The notes below the pieces were generated by a model, which made no database searches, was not told the origin of the DNA, and was given only the letters and a program-made list of their open reading frames with translations. Positions 1 to 8,159 of a DNA stretch of 64,000 nucleotides are shown here, piece after piece. Position 1 is the first letter of the stretch. Each line of letters opens with the position of its first letter. Position numbers and translations under genes: made by a program. The DNA is from Pseudomonas putida (GTDB taxonomy: Bacteria; Pseudomonadota; Gammaproteobacteria; Pseudomonadales; Pseudomonadaceae). The DNA is taken from contig NZ_MNAH01000001.1 in the NCBI RefSeq assembly GCF_001976065.1, positions 787,952 to 851,951 of the forward strand, read 5' to 3'.

Positions 1-24
1 ATCTTCTACAAACGGGATTTCTAA
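1..24 (+). CDS. C-terminal end of an unidentified protein (cut by window edge)
   Basis: The first 24 bases read I-F-Y-K-R-D-F followed by TAA. The same tail occurs again 221 bases later (222-245), where it is preceded in frame by H-V-Y-L-E-A-A-G-G-V-A-S-S-R-D. The two copies differ only at synonymous third positions, so this is a real coding end rather than chance. The gene body lies upstream of the window. I do not recognise the protein from this short tail. Confidence 0.6.
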   Translation: MFYKRDF

Positions 25-40
25 ACCGCCATGCAACCCC

Positions 41-132
41 CTGTAGGAGCTGGCTTGCCAGCGAAAGCGGTGGATCAGGCAGCATCGTTGTTGACGGGAA
101 GGACGCCTTCGCTGGCAAGCCAGCTCCTACAG
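41..132. repeat. REPIN-type palindromic element, first copy
   Basis: Two inverted arms, CTGTAGGAGCTGGCTTGCC and its complement, flank a spacer of about 50 bases. This is the usual layout of a REP doublet in the P. fluorescens group. It lies between two convergent coding tails. Confidence 0.8.
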
Positions 133-261
133 GGATTTGTGGTGTGGTCAGAATTGTACCGTCTGCCTGAGCATCGCATGTTTACCTGGAAGCCGCCGGT
201 GGCGTGGCCAGTTCGCGGGACATCTTCTACAAGCGCGATTTCTAAACCGCCATGCAACCCC

Positions 262-353
262 CTGTAGGAGCTGGCTTGCCAGCGAAAGCGGTGGATCAGG
301 CAGCATCGTTGTTGACGGGAAGGACGCCTTCGCTGGCAAGCCAGCGCCTACAG
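262..353. repeat. REPIN-type palindromic element, second copy
   Basis: Copy of the element at 41-132, displaced by 221 bases. It carries one arm mismatch (AGCGCC in place of AGCTCC near 346). It lies just downstream of the anti-sigma gene. Confidence 0.8.
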
Positions 354-368
354 GGATTTGTGGTGTAG

Positions 369-1121
369 TCAGAATTGCACGGTCTGCCTGAGCATCTGCG
401 CCGCCGGCGTATCCGCCGGGCTGACCATCGCGTAGTTATACCCGCTACCGGACCAATACTCGGCCTGCAACCCGCCATCGCGGCGACTGCCCCGTGGCAG
501 CAGGAAGTTCTTCGGGCCCGGTGGGCGCACGTAGAAGCTGATCTTCTGCCCGCCCTGGTTCTCGTAGACCACCATCGCCGCCGGTCCTTGCTCGGTGCTG
601 AGCAAGCGCCCGCTGGCCGGTTTGAATCCGGCGCCCGACAAGTCCGGCAGGCGATTGGCCTGGGTGAAATAACGGTCGAGCCAGCCTTGCATGTCACCGT
701 TGTCGCCGGCCTTGTAATCAGCCGGCAGGATGCCTTGCTGGGCAATCAGGCGATAGGCCTGCAGGGCGTCGGTCATCGGTGCCGGGGCGGCGGCGAGGGA
801 CATCTCACGCGCCTGCCAACCGCCGAACCCACCGACGCTGACCGCCATCAGCAACACCGCGGCGCTGGCCAGATGGCGACGGGACTGGCGCTTTATGCGT
901 TGGCGAATGACGGCCGGATCAAGGTCGGGGTTGGCCGGCTGCTGCAAGGCGGCGCCGAGGGCCGCACGAAGGTGCTGGGCATCTTGCTGCCAACCACGAA
1001 CCTGCGCGGCTACCTGTGGGTTACTGGCCAGGAAAGTCTCCACCAGACGCCGGTCTTCCTCGCCGAGCTGATGGTCGACGTAAGCGTGCAGGTCGCGCTC
1101 GCTGGGGGGCATGCTGATCAT
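369..1121 (-). CDS. Anti-sigma factor, membrane-anchored
   Basis: Protein of 250 residues. The N-terminal part (about 1-60) has the acidic, helical S-E-R-D-L-H-A-Y-V-D-H-Q-L-G start typical of anti-sigma domains that hold ECF sigma factors at the membrane. No zinc-site cysteines are visible. One membrane segment lies near residues 83-100, and the rest should be periplasmic. The start at 1121 overlaps the sigma gene stop as ATGA, so the two are translationally coupled. A longer frame upstream only overlaps the sigma gene and was not used. By position it should inhibit the sigma factor encoded just before it. Its 3' end is duplicated at 148-175. Confidence 0.85.
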   Translation of the reverse strand: MISMPPSERDLHAYVDHQLGEEDRRLVETFLASNPQVAAQVRGWQQDAQHLRAALGAALQQPANPDLDPAVIRQRIKRQSRRHLASAAVLLMAVSVGGFGGWQAREMSLAAAPAPMTDALQAYRLIAQQGILPADYKAGDNGDMQGWLDRYFTQANRLPDLSGAGFKPASGRLLSTEQGPAAMVVYENQGGQKISFYVRPPGPKNFLLPRGSRRDGGLQAEYWSGSGYNYAMVSPADTPAAQMLRQTVQF

Positions 1122-1624
1122 TTGAGTCTCCGCAGGGAAGGGCGGTTGATTTCGCCGTCGCTGAGTTGGCGCAGGGCCTGGCGAGCCCGGGACAGGCGGG
1201 ACATCACGGTGCCGGTGGGGACGTCGAGAATCTCGGCGACCTCTTTGTAGCTCAGGCCTTCCACCGACACCCACAGCAGCAGCGCGCGCTGTTCGGTGGG
1301 CAGTCGATCGAAGGCATCGAGGGTTGATTGGGCGATGACGGTGCGCTCTACGGAAGGCTGCGCATCATCGCGTCCGGTAAAGAATTCGAGCATTCGCGCA
1401 TAGCGTCGTGTACGGCGGTGGGCATCGAGAAACTGTCGATACAGGATCGAGAACAGCCAGGCGCGCAAGTCGCCATCGACGCGCCTGTCGCCCCAACTCG
1501 ACAGCGCGCGCTCCAGGCAGGACTGCACCAGGTCGTCGGCGCTGCTGGGGTTACGCGCCAATGACAGGGCAAATCGGCGCAACCGGGGAATGATTTCTCT
1601 GAGCTGTTCGTCGATATCGTTCAT
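1118..1624 (-). CDS. ECF-family RNA polymerase sigma factor
   Basis: Protein of 168 residues with the two ECF domains. Region 2 (about 10-75) includes A-D-D-L-V-Q-S-C-L and L-R-A-W-L-F-S-I-L-Y. Region 4 (about 105-150) includes L-P-T-E-Q-R and the helix-turn-helix L-S-Y-K-E-V-A-E-I-L-D-V-P-T-G-T-V-M-S-R-L. I chose ATG 1624 (M-N-D-I-D-E-Q) because the 16 extra upstream residues do not resemble the family. It is divergent from the catalase gene. A candidate promoter GGAATAA-N14-CGTCT lies in front of it in mirror image to one in front of the catalase gene, which suggests it activates both. Confidence 0.92.
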   Translation of the reverse strand: MNDIDEQLREIIPRLRRFALSLARNPSSADDLVQSCLERALSSWGDRRVDGDLRAWLFSILYRQFLDAHRRTRRYARMLEFFTGRDDAQPSVERTVIAQSTLDAFDRLPTEQRALLLWVSVEGLSYKEVAEILDVPTGTVMSRLSRARQALRQLSDGEINRPSLRRLK

Positions 1625-1659
1625 GAAATTCTGGCTAGTCACTACGCTGTGGACTAGGA

Positions 1660-1685
1660 AGACGCCCGGCATTCAAGGTTATTCC
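1660..1685 (-). promoter_or_regulatory. Candidate ECF promoter for the sigma/anti-sigma unit
   Basis: On the minus strand GGAATAA (1685-1679) and CGTCT (1664-1660) are separated by 14 bases. The same two elements at the same spacing face the other way at 1714-1739. Transcription would start near 1650, about 25 bases before the sigma start codon. Assignment to this sigma factor is inferred. Confidence 0.6.
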
Positions 1686-1713
1686 ACACCTGAAAAAATA
1701 AACACCGCACCCG

Positions 1714-1739
1714 GGAATAAACCGGTGCGCGGTTCGTCT
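1714..1739 (+). promoter_or_regulatory. Candidate ECF promoter for the catalase/cytochrome b561 unit
   Basis: GGAATAA (1714-1720) and CGTCT (1735-1739) are 14 bases apart, identical to the minus-strand pair at 1685-1660. Transcription would start near 1747, ahead of the ribosome site GGAG and the ATG at 1783. Confidence 0.6.
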
Positions 1740-1782
1740 GCTTGATTCTTCTCACTTGTGGCCGATGGCCCTGGAGTCTTTC

Positions 1783-2868
1783 ATGGTAGATCGATCATCA
1801 CCGCCAACCCGGCCTCCCTTGAGTGGCGCGAGCCTGATACTGCGCCTGACGGGTATTGCCGTGGTCGTTGCTGCAGTGGCTGGGGCGTTTGCCTACGTCA
1901 ACGGCACCTTTGACCCACAGCGTCTTACGCCGAAGAAGCTCATCAATGTGCTGGAAACCAACAACGGCGTGCACCCGGGTTTCCGCCGTAATCACTCCAA
2001 GGGCGTGTGCGTGATCGGCCATTTCGAGAGCAGTGGCGAGGCGCGCAGCTATTCCAGCGCGCAAGTGTTCAATGAGGCACGCACGCCCGTGGTTGGTCGG
2101 TTTGCCTTGCCTGCGGGCAACCCCTATGCACCGGACAGCGCGGTGCCGATCCGCAGCATGGCCTTGCGGTTCACCCAGGCCAACGGCCAGCAATGGCGCA
2201 CCGGGATGAACAGCATGCCGGTGTTCCCGGTGGGCACGCCCGAGGCGTTCTATCAATTGCAGCAAGCCCAGTCGCCGGTTCCGGCGACCGGTAAACCGGA
2301 CCCCGCCGCGGTGCCCGCATTCTTCGGTTCGCATCCGGAATCCGCGCCGTTCCTGGCCTGGATCAAGACCGCCAAACCGTCTGCCAGCTACGTCACGGAA
2401 ACCTACAACAGCGTCAATGCGTTTTACCTGGTGAACGCCGCAGGACAACGGCAAGCGGTGCGCTGGAGCATGGTGCCGGTGGCCCAGGACGCGCCGGGTG
2501 CCACAGCGCCGCAGGGCAATGATTTCCTGGAGAAGGACCTGGTCCAGCGCATTGCCGCAGGGCCGCTGCGTTGGCAATTGAACATTATCCTGGCCAACCC
2601 CGGCGATCCGGTCAACGATGCCAGCAAGGCTTGGCCAGAAGGGCGCAAAGTGTTGAACGCCGGGACCCTGGTCCTTGAAAGCACCCAGCCGCAACTCAAC
2701 GGCGAATGCCGCGACATCAACTACGACCCGCTGGTGTTGCCTGCCGGGATCGAAGGTTCCGACGACCCGTTGCTCGCCGCTCGTTCGGCCGGTTATTCCA
2801 ATTCCTACCTGCGTCGCACCAGCGAAGTCAGCCAATTGCCCGCCGCCAAGCAGGAGGCCCAGCAATGA
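1783..2868 (+). CDS. Catalase-family peroxidase (SrpA-like)
   Basis: Protein of 361 residues, shorter than a classic monofunctional catalase (about 480 or more) and in the range of the small SrpA-type heme peroxidases. A hydrophobic segment near residues 20-40 suggests export or an inner-membrane anchor with the enzyme facing the periplasm. The distal heme region is visible as H-P-G-F-R-R-N-H-S-K-G-V. I chose ATG 1783 because GGAG lies about 8 bases upstream; an upstream ATG gives ten unlikely residues. The stop overlaps the next gene as ATGA. With cytochrome b561 it probably forms a membrane redox pair for peroxide handling. Substrate and physiological role are not visible. Confidence 0.88.
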   Translation: MVDRSSPPTRPPLSGASLILRLTGIAVVVAAVAGAFAYVNGTFDPQRLTPKKLINVLETNNGVHPGFRRNHSKGVCVIGHFESSGEARSYSSAQVFNEARTPVVGRFALPAGNPYAPDSAVPIRSMALRFTQANGQQWRTGMNSMPVFPVGTPEAFYQLQQAQSPVPATGKPDPAAVPAFFGSHPESAPFLAWIKTAKPSASYVTETYNSVNAFYLVNAAGQRQAVRWSMVPVAQDAPGATAPQGNDFLEKDLVQRIAAGPLRWQLNIILANPGDPVNDASKAWPEGRKVLNAGTLVLESTQPQLNGECRDINYDPLVLPAGIEGSDDPLLAARSAGYSNSYLRRTSEVSQLPAAKQEAQQ

Positions 2869-3410
2869 GCACTCAACCGAAGCATTTCGCACCCCTGGCG
2901 CGCCTGCTGCACTGGCTGATGGCACTCATGGTTATCGCCATGCTGTTTATCGGCGCCGGCATGGTCGCCTCGGTGTCCGAGCGTCATGAATGGCTGATTC
3001 ACCTGCACAAGCCATTGGGCATCGCCATCCTGCTGCTGGTGATCGTGCGCCTGGCGGTGCGTTTTTCGACACAACAACCGCCGCTGCCAACCGACCTCCC
3101 AGGCTGGCAAGTGCTGGCGGCCAAGGCATCGCACGTCCTGCTGTACGCCTTGATGCTGATTTTGCCGTTGCTGGGCTGGGCAATGATCTCGGCGTCGGGC
3201 GAACCGGTGATGCTCAGCAGTTCATTGCAGTTGCCATCGATCGTGCCGGCGAATGCGCAGGTGTTCGCCTTCTTGCGCAAGGCTCACGGGTATCTGGCGT
3301 ATCTGCTGTTCCTGACCGTGTTGCTGCACCTGGCGGCGGCGTTGTTTCATGGTTGGGTGCGGCGTGATGACGTGCTGGACAGCATGTTGCGAGGCAAGGA
3401 TCGCGGTTGA
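2865..3410 (+). CDS. Cytochrome b561 family protein
   Basis: Protein of 181 residues with four hydrophobic segments. Heme-ligand histidines sit in the usual places: L-L-H-W-L-M near the start, L-H-K-P-L-G at the second helix, K-A-H-G-Y-L-A-Y and L-L-H-L-A-A-A-L-F-H near the end. The family carries electrons across or within the inner membrane, often from the quinone pool. ATG 2865 overlaps the catalase-family stop, so the two are made together. The likely role is electron supply to the SrpA-like peroxidase, which is inferred from the coupling. Confidence 0.9.
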   Translation: MSTQPKHFAPLARLLHWLMALMVIAMLFIGAGMVASVSERHEWLIHLHKPLGIAILLLVIVRLAVRFSTQQPPLPTDLPGWQVLAAKASHVLLYALMLILPLLGWAMISASGEPVMLSSSLQLPSIVPANAQVFAFLRKAHGYLAYLLFLTVLLHLAAALFHGWVRRDDVLDSMLRGKDRG

Positions 3411-3420
3411 TCGAAGCACT

Positions 3421-3479
3421 AAAAGATCGCAGCCTGCGCGGTGAACCCCTGCAGGAGCTACTGCAGGCTGCGATCTTTT
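3421..3479. terminator. Long perfect inverted repeat between convergent genes
   Basis: The arms AAAAGATCGCAGCCTGC (3421-3437) and its exact complement (3463-3479) surround a 25-base loop. A-rich and T-rich ends let it work as a bidirectional terminator for the cytochrome b561 and carboxypeptidase genes. It also resembles a dispersed Pseudomonas intergenic palindrome. Confidence 0.7.
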
Positions 3480-3488
3480 GATCTTGAA

Positions 3489-4634
3489 TCAACGCAACGA
3501 ATCAACCATATCAGCCACCGTGGTCAACACATCCTTACCCAACTGCTTCGAGCGTTTCCCCGACCACCCAGTCAACGGATTCGGATGATCATCATGATCC
3601 TTGAACGGCATTTCCAGGGTCAGCGACAGGCAGTCGTACTTCTGGCCAACGCTGTTGCACGCCAGGGTCATGTTCGCCTGGCCCGGTTCGTCGCGGGTGT
3701 AGCCGTGCTTGGTCTGGAAGTCCTTGGTGGTGTGTTTCAGATGGCTGCGGAAGTGCTCCTCAAGTTTTTCGATCCGCGGCGTGTAGCCTGGGTTGCCTTC
3801 GCAACCGGCGGTGAACACGTGAGGGATTTCCTCGTCACCATGGATGTCGAGGAACAGGTCTACGCCGTACTTCTCCATTTGCTGCTGGACGAAAAAGACT
3901 TCCGGGCTGAGTTCCTGGCTCGCACTCTGCCAGGCGCGGTTCAGGTCCTGGCCCATGGCATTGGTGCGCAGGTGACCGTGGAAGGCACCGTCCGGGTTCA
4001 TGTTCGGCACCAGGTACAGGTCGGCGCTCGCCAATAGTTTATTCAGCACCGGGTCGTCGTGTTTTTCCAGACGCTCGATCACACCCTCCATGAACCACTC
4101 TGCCATGTGTTCGCCGGGATGTTGCTGGGCGATGATCCACACCTTGCGCTGGCCTTCGGTGCCGGTGCCTTTGCGCAGCAGTTGAATGTCGCGACCTTCG
4201 ACACTCTTGCCGGTGGCCAGCAGTTCAGTGCCGGCCTTGCTCAGCGCCTGCTCGATCAACCAGTCGTGGCGACCTCGGCTGTAGGGTTCGAAGTAGGCGA
4301 ACCAGGCGTGGGTCTGTTCAGCTTCAAGGCTGAAACGCAGGCAGTCGCCCTCGAAAATGGTCGGCACGCGGAACCAGTTGACGTGGTCGTAGGACGCCAC
4401 CGCCTGATAACCGGTCCAGGCCTTGTTGTAGGAAGACTGGCTGGCATTGTTCAGGCGAAACCAATGGTCCTGGCCGACATGCAGGCCGCTGGCCTTGAAG
4501 TGGAACCACTGGAAATGATTGCTTTTGGTATCGGGGCGGATGGCCAGCAGGGGCTTGAGCGGGTCGCTGACATCGATGACCTGGATGTTGCCGCTGTCAA
4601 AGTTGGCACTGATTTCGAGTGAGGATTTGGCCAC
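3489..4634 (-). CDS. M14-family zinc carboxypeptidase
   Basis: Protein of 381 residues. The first 120 residues form a beta-rich domain seen in cytosolic (CCP-like) M14 peptidases. The catalytic domain follows: the zinc pair H and E in Q-Q-H-P-G-E-H-M-A-E-W, N-M-N-P-D-G for substrate binding, N-R-A-W for the carboxylate pocket, and the third zinc ligand in D-I-H-G-D-E-E. The likely catalytic glutamate is in S-L-T-L-E-M-P. No signal peptide is seen, so it should act in the cytoplasm on peptides. It stands alone, convergent with the cytochrome b561 gene. The natural substrate cannot be read from the sequence. Confidence 0.9.
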   Translation of the reverse strand: MAKSSLEISANFDSGNIQVIDVSDPLKPLLAIRPDTKSNHFQWFHFKASGLHVGQDHWFRLNNASQSSYNKAWTGYQAVASYDHVNWFRVPTIFEGDCLRFSLEAEQTHAWFAYFEPYSRGRHDWLIEQALSKAGTELLATGKSVEGRDIQLLRKGTGTEGQRKVWIIAQQHPGEHMAEWFMEGVIERLEKHDDPVLNKLLASADLYLVPNMNPDGAFHGHLRTNAMGQDLNRAWQSASQELSPEVFFVQQQMEKYGVDLFLDIHGDEEIPHVFTAGCEGNPGYTPRIEKLEEHFRSHLKHTTKDFQTKHGYTRDEPGQANMTLACNSVGQKYDCLSLTLEMPFKDHDDHPNPLTGWSGKRSKQLGKDVLTTVADMVDSLR

Positions 4635-4956
4635 GGTCAGGGTTCCTGATTGAGTTTTTATGGCGGCTACTTTACACGCAAGCGTAGAGGGTTAGCAGCG
4701 CGGACAAATCGTTTCACCCGGCCTGCTGCGGTTTGTTTTTCTGTCGTGTTACCCCGCGCACCTCATTGTGGCCGTCAGGTGACAACTTGGGGCATTTCAA
4801 CTCGCTTGCTACGCACCCACATGGCGGGAGCAGGCCCTCCCATACGTCAATACTTCAATCCAATCAGCTACCTGCATGAGGCGAGTGAAAACTGGCATGC
4901 AATGTGCTTTTTTGGATATATGGATAATTGGATACAAAAATACAAAAGGAGCACCG
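4635..4956. other. Intergenic region before the GntR gene
   Basis: About 320 bases with no convincing gene. The left two thirds show nothing I can name. The right end holds the candidate sigma-54 promoter and the triple TGGATA repeat listed separately, and a strong ribosome site (AAAGGAG) for the GntR gene. Confidence 0.6.
4893..4934 (+). promoter_or_regulatory. Candidate sigma-54 promoter plus three TGGATA repeats
   Basis: TGGCATGCAATGTGCT (4893-4908) has the GG-N10-GC spacing of a sigma-54 promoter with two mismatches to TGGCACG-N4-TTGCT. Immediately downstream TGGATA occurs three times at 8-base steps (4913, 4921, 4929), across the expected start point near 4919. The repeats are a plausible operator for the GntR protein encoded next. 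Both roles are inferred. Confidence 0.5.
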
Positions 4957-5625
4957 ATGAAATTTGCCCCTGTCTACACCGAGCGCCAGCCCGTGACCGC
5001 TGAAGAGGAGGCCTACAACTTTCTTCTGGAAGCCATTTGCAAAGGCCGTTACCGCACAGGCGAGCGCCTGATCGCCGAGGACATCGCCGGTGAAATCGGC
5101 ATGAGCCGCATGCCGGTGCGCGAGGCGTTTCGGCGCCTGGATGCCGATGGCCTGGTGACGTTGCGGCCCAATCGCGGCGCAATCGTGCGCGGTCTCAACA
5201 TCGAGGAGATGCGTGAAGTCTTCGAGATGCGCAGCGCCCTTGAAGGCCTCGCCATCCGGGTCGCGGTTGCGAAAATCACCGAGCGCCATTTCAGCCATCT
5301 CGAACGCCTGCTCGACGAGATGGACGACTTCCGGGACGACGGTGCCGAGTGGGTCAGCCGCCATCGGGCCTTTCACGAATACCTGTGCAGCCTGAGTGAG
5401 CGCCCGCGCCTGATGCGCCAGATATCGGCGCTGTATTCGGTGATCGAGCCGCACATGCGCCTGTGGCTGCAACATGCCGACAAACCCCGCAGCGCCCGGG
5501 ACGAGCACGCCTCGATCATTACCGCATTGCGCAGTGGCGATCCGGACAAGGCGGCCGCGGTGGTTTGCGAGCACATCGAGGGCACCATTCCTCGACTCAT
5601 TCAATTCCTCGAAGCCCACCAATAA
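4957..5625 (+). CDS. GntR-family (FCD subgroup) transcription regulator
   Basis: Protein of 222 residues. An N-terminal winged helix (about 10-75, with E-D-I-A-G-E-I-G-M-S-R-M-P-V-R-E-A-F-R-R-L) is followed by an all-helical FCD ligand domain. The metal-type residues of that domain are visible in H-R-A-F-H-E-Y, V-I-E-P-H-M-R and D-E-H-A-S-I. ATG 4957 follows AAAGGAG at good spacing. The next genes on the same strand are an amino-acid ABC transporter and a gamma-glutamyltransferase, which it probably controls. The effector is likely an amino acid or gamma-glutamyl compound, but that is a guess from context. Confidence 0.88.
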   Translation: MKFAPVYTERQPVTAEEEAYNFLLEAICKGRYRTGERLIAEDIAGEIGMSRMPVREAFRRLDADGLVTLRPNRGAIVRGLNIEEMREVFEMRSALEGLAIRVAVAKITERHFSHLERLLDEMDDFRDDGAEWVSRHRAFHEYLCSLSERPRLMRQISALYSVIEPHMRLWLQHADKPRSARDEHASIITALRSGDPDKAAAVVCEHIEGTIPRLIQFLEAHQ

Positions 5626-5643
5626 AGCAGATACCCCACCTCC

Positions 5644-5728
5644 CTGTAGGAGCCGGCTTGCCGGCGATGGCGGCCGAATGAGCGAAGCAAGACTCAAGAG
5701 CCAATCGCTGGCCAGCCAGCTCCTACAG
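5644..5728. repeat. REPIN-type palindromic element
   Basis: Inverted arms CTGTAGGAGCCGGCTTGCC and a partly matching complement ending in CCTACAG surround a spacer of about 45 bases. It separates the GntR gene from the transporter genes and may uncouple their expression. Confidence 0.75.
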
Positions 5729-5761
5729 GGGGCACCCTTGCAGCCAACTGGAGTCATGCCC

Positions 5762-6568
5762 ATGCACAAGCCTTGCGCGTTAGTTGCCGTGTTCACCTTG
5801 AGTCTGTGTTCGCAATGGGCGTTCGCCGCCCCCGAGTTGCCCGAGCGATTGAGCAAGAGCGAGAAGATCGTTTATTGCTCTGGCATGGATTCCCCTCCGC
5901 TGGTGTCGTTCGACATGAAGCAAAAGCCGGTGGGGCTGCAGGTCGACATGGGCGAAGCGATTGCCCAGCGCCTGGGTGACAAGAAGGTCGAGTGGCGTAT
6001 TTCGCCTTTTGCCGGGCTGATCCCGGCGCTGCTGGCACAGCAGTGCGACATGATCGTCGATCAGTTGTTCGACAAGCCCGAGCGCCGCGAGGTGATCGAC
6101 ATCGTCAACTTCATGTACTCCAGCCAATCCATCGTGGTGCCCAAGGGCAACCCGAAAGCGGTGACTGCCCTGGAGGATTTGTCCGGGCTCAAGGTGGCGG
6201 TCAGCAACGGTTCGACGATCCGGGTACTGCTGGGCAAGGAAAACGAAAAACTCGAAGCGGCCGGCAAGGCGCCGATGAAACTGGTGGTGTACAACGTCGA
6301 CGCCGATGCGTTCCAGGCCTTGCGCATCAATCAGGTGGACGCTTTCGGCACCACGGTCGAATCCGCCGGCCATTATCAACAACTCGCACCGGATCTGTTC
6401 CAGTCGGCGGTCCCGGCGTTCAACCGCATTCTCACCGGCTTCGGGGTGCGTAAAAGCGACCCGCAGTTGACTGTGGCGTTGAACGAAGTCCTGCAAGGCA
6501 TGCGCGCCGACGGCAGTTACGCCGCGCTCCTCAGTAAATGGCATGTCGACGGTGACAAACTGGACTGA
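5762..6568 (+). CDS. ABC transporter substrate-binding protein, amino-acid type
   Basis: Protein of 268 residues with a signal peptide (M-H-K-P-C-A-L-V-A-V-F-T-L-S-L-C, cleavage near A-F-A-A). The mature part has the family-3 periplasmic binding fold, e.g. G-L-Q-V-D-M-G-E-A-I-A-Q-R-L-G and the second-domain V-A-V-S-N-G-S-T-I-R. Such proteins bind polar amino acids or opines and hand them to the permease. ATG 5762 is preferred over ATG 5756 because GGAG (5750-5753) is 8 bases away from it. The stop is 11 bases before the permease start, so the three transporter genes form an operon. Confidence 0.9.
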   Translation: MHKPCALVAVFTLSLCSQWAFAAPELPERLSKSEKIVYCSGMDSPPLVSFDMKQKPVGLQVDMGEAIAQRLGDKKVEWRISPFAGLIPALLAQQCDMIVDQLFDKPERREVIDIVNFMYSSQSIVVPKGNPKAVTALEDLSGLKVAVSNGSTIRVLLGKENEKLEAAGKAPMKLVVYNVDADAFQALRINQVDAFGTTVESAGHYQQLAPDLFQSAVPAFNRILTGFGVRKSDPQLTVALNEVLQGMRADGSYAALLSKWHVDGDKLD

Positions 6569-6579
6569 GGACAAACCGA

Positions 6580-7347
6580 ATGAATTTCAATTGGGAAGTG
6601 TTCTGGCAGTACCTGTTGCAGCCCAGCGATGTCTACCTGACGGGGCTGTGGCTGACCTGCCTGATCAGCGTGTCGGCGATGTTGCTCGGTTGCGTGCTGG
6701 GGCTGGTCGCGGCGTTGATGAAGCTGTCGAGTAACCCGTTGTTGCAGTACCCGGTGCGGCTGTATGTCTGGCTGATGCGCGGCACGCCATTGCTGGTGCA
6801 GATCGTCTTTCTGTACACGGCATTGGCGGCGGGGGGGATATTCCGCTTTGAAGACCTGGACCTCGGCTGGTTCATCGTGCCGGGCAACATCCAGGCGGCG
6901 ATCATCGCCCTGGGCCTGAATGAAGGCGCGTACATGGCGGAGATCATCCGCGCCGGTATCGGTGCGGTGGACAAGGGGCAATACGAAGCCGGGCGTTCGC
7001 TGGGCATGACCTTTGCCAAGTTGATGCGGCGCATCGTCCTGCCCCAGGCATTCCGGGTGATCGTGCCGCCACTGGGCAACGAGTTCAACGTGATGCTGAA
7101 GAACACCACGTTGGTCAGCGTCATCGGGGTGCAGGAGCTGCTGCTTAGCACGCAAATGGTGACCTCGGCGACGTTCCGCGTGTTCGAACTGTACCTGGTG
7201 GTCGCGATCTACTTCCTGGCATTGACCACCCTGTGGGGCTTTTTCCAGCGCTGGCTGGAACAGCGCTTCGGCCAGTCCGATCGTCCGGCCCCGGCCGCCA
7301 GCCGGATGTTCGGCCGCAACACCATGAAACTGTTGAGGGGGCGTTGA
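6580..7347 (+). CDS. Amino-acid ABC transporter permease (HisM/GlnP type)
   Basis: Protein of 255 residues with five or so membrane segments and the conserved cytoplasmic EAA loop ([23 protein letters not shown]), which docks onto the ATPase. R-G-T-P-L-L-V-Q-I is the family hallmark after the second helix. It lies between the binding-protein and ATPase genes. Only one permease gene is present, so the channel is probably a homodimer. Confidence 0.92.
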   Translation: MNFNWEVFWQYLLQPSDVYLTGLWLTCLISVSAMLLGCVLGLVAALMKLSSNPLLQYPVRLYVWLMRGTPLLVQIVFLYTALAAGGIFRFEDLDLGWFIVPGNIQAAIIALGLNEGAYMAEIIRAGIGAVDKGQYEAGRSLGMTFAKLMRRIVLPQAFRVIVPPLGNEFNVMLKNTTLVSVIGVQELLLSTQMVTSATFRVFELYLVVAIYFLALTTLWGFFQRWLEQRFGQSDRPAPAASRMFGRNTMKLLRGR

Positions 7348-7348
7348 G

Positions 7349-8128
7349 ATGGCGCACATGAGTGAAGAACTGGTCATCGAGGCGCTGGATATTCACAAGT
7401 CTTTCGGTGACCTGGAAATTCTCAAGGGCATTTCCCTGCAAGTGAAACGCGGTGAAGTGGTGGTGCTGATCGGCGCCTCCGGTTCCGGCAAAACCACCTT
7501 TATCCGCTGCATCAACCTGCTGGAAGAGATCCAGTCCGGGCAGATCCGTGTCGGCGGTCGGCCCATGGGCTATCGCACCCGGGCCGATGGCAGCCTGGCC
7601 CGGGATTCGGAACGCAACATTGCGCGCCAGCGCCGGGACATCGGCATGGTGTTCCAGCGCTTCAACCTGTTTCCGCACATGACCGCCCTGGAAAACATCA
7701 TCGAAGCGCCGATCCAGGTGCTTGGTGTAGCGCGCGCGGCGGCGCTTGAACAGGCGAGGGCGCTGCTCAAGCGCGTCGGGTTGGCGGAGAAGGCCGATCA
7801 CTACCCGTCGATGTTGTCAGGTGGCCAGCAGCAGCGGGTGGCCATTGCCCGGGCGCTGGCCATGAAACCCCAGGCGATGCTGTTCGACGAACCCACCAGT
7901 GCCCTGGACCCGGAAACGGTCGGCGAAGTATTGCAAGTGATGAAGGAGTTGGCCGAGGAGGGCATGACCATGGTCGTGGTCACCCACGAAATGGGGTTTG
8001 CCCGCGAGGTAGCCGACCGGGTGGTGGTGCTCGATCAGGGTGAACTGATCGAGCAGGGGCCGCCCGAGCAGATTTTCAGCCAGCCCAGGCACGCCCGTAC
8101 CCGTGCGTTTCTCAGTCGCGTGCTTTGA
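7349..8128 (+). CDS. Amino-acid ABC transporter ATP-binding protein (GlnQ/HisP type)
   Basis: Protein of 259 residues with a complete set of ABC motifs: Walker [10 protein letters not shown]-loop V-F-Q-R-F-N-L-F, signature L-S-G-G-Q-Q-Q-R, Walker [12 protein letters not shown] and H-loop V-T-H-E-M. It begins one base after the permease stop. It energises uptake of the ligand bound by the upstream periplasmic protein. Confidence 0.94.
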   Translation: MAHMSEELVIEALDIHKSFGDLEILKGISLQVKRGEVVVLIGASGSGKTTFIRCINLLEEIQSGQIRVGGRPMGYRTRADGSLARDSERNIARQRRDIGMVFQRFNLFPHMTALENIIEAPIQVLGVARAAALEQARALLKRVGLAEKADHYPSMLSGGQQQRVAIARALAMKPQAMLFDEPTSALDPETVGEVLQVMKELAEEGMTMVVVTHEMGFAREVADRVVVLDQGELIEQGPPEQIFSQPRHARTRAFLSRVL

Positions 8129-8159
8129 GCCCATCCAACCCATTTGTGTGAGTCCTGCC

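Larger units (their letters stand above)
1..396. repeat. Tandem duplication (221-bp period) of a convergent intergenic region
   Basis: Positions 1-175 match 222-396 almost base for base. The second unit is inferred to span 176-396, and the first began about 46 bases before the window. Each unit holds the tail of a plus-strand gene (I-F-Y-K-R-D-F-stop), a REPIN and the tail of the minus-strand anti-sigma gene (M-L-R-Q-T-V-Q-F-stop). Differences in the two coding tails are synonymous (K AAA/AAG, R CGG/CGC, T ACG/ACC, V GTA/GTG). The roughly 120 bases between the tails show only about two differences. One tail of each pair is detached from its gene. Confidence 0.85.
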
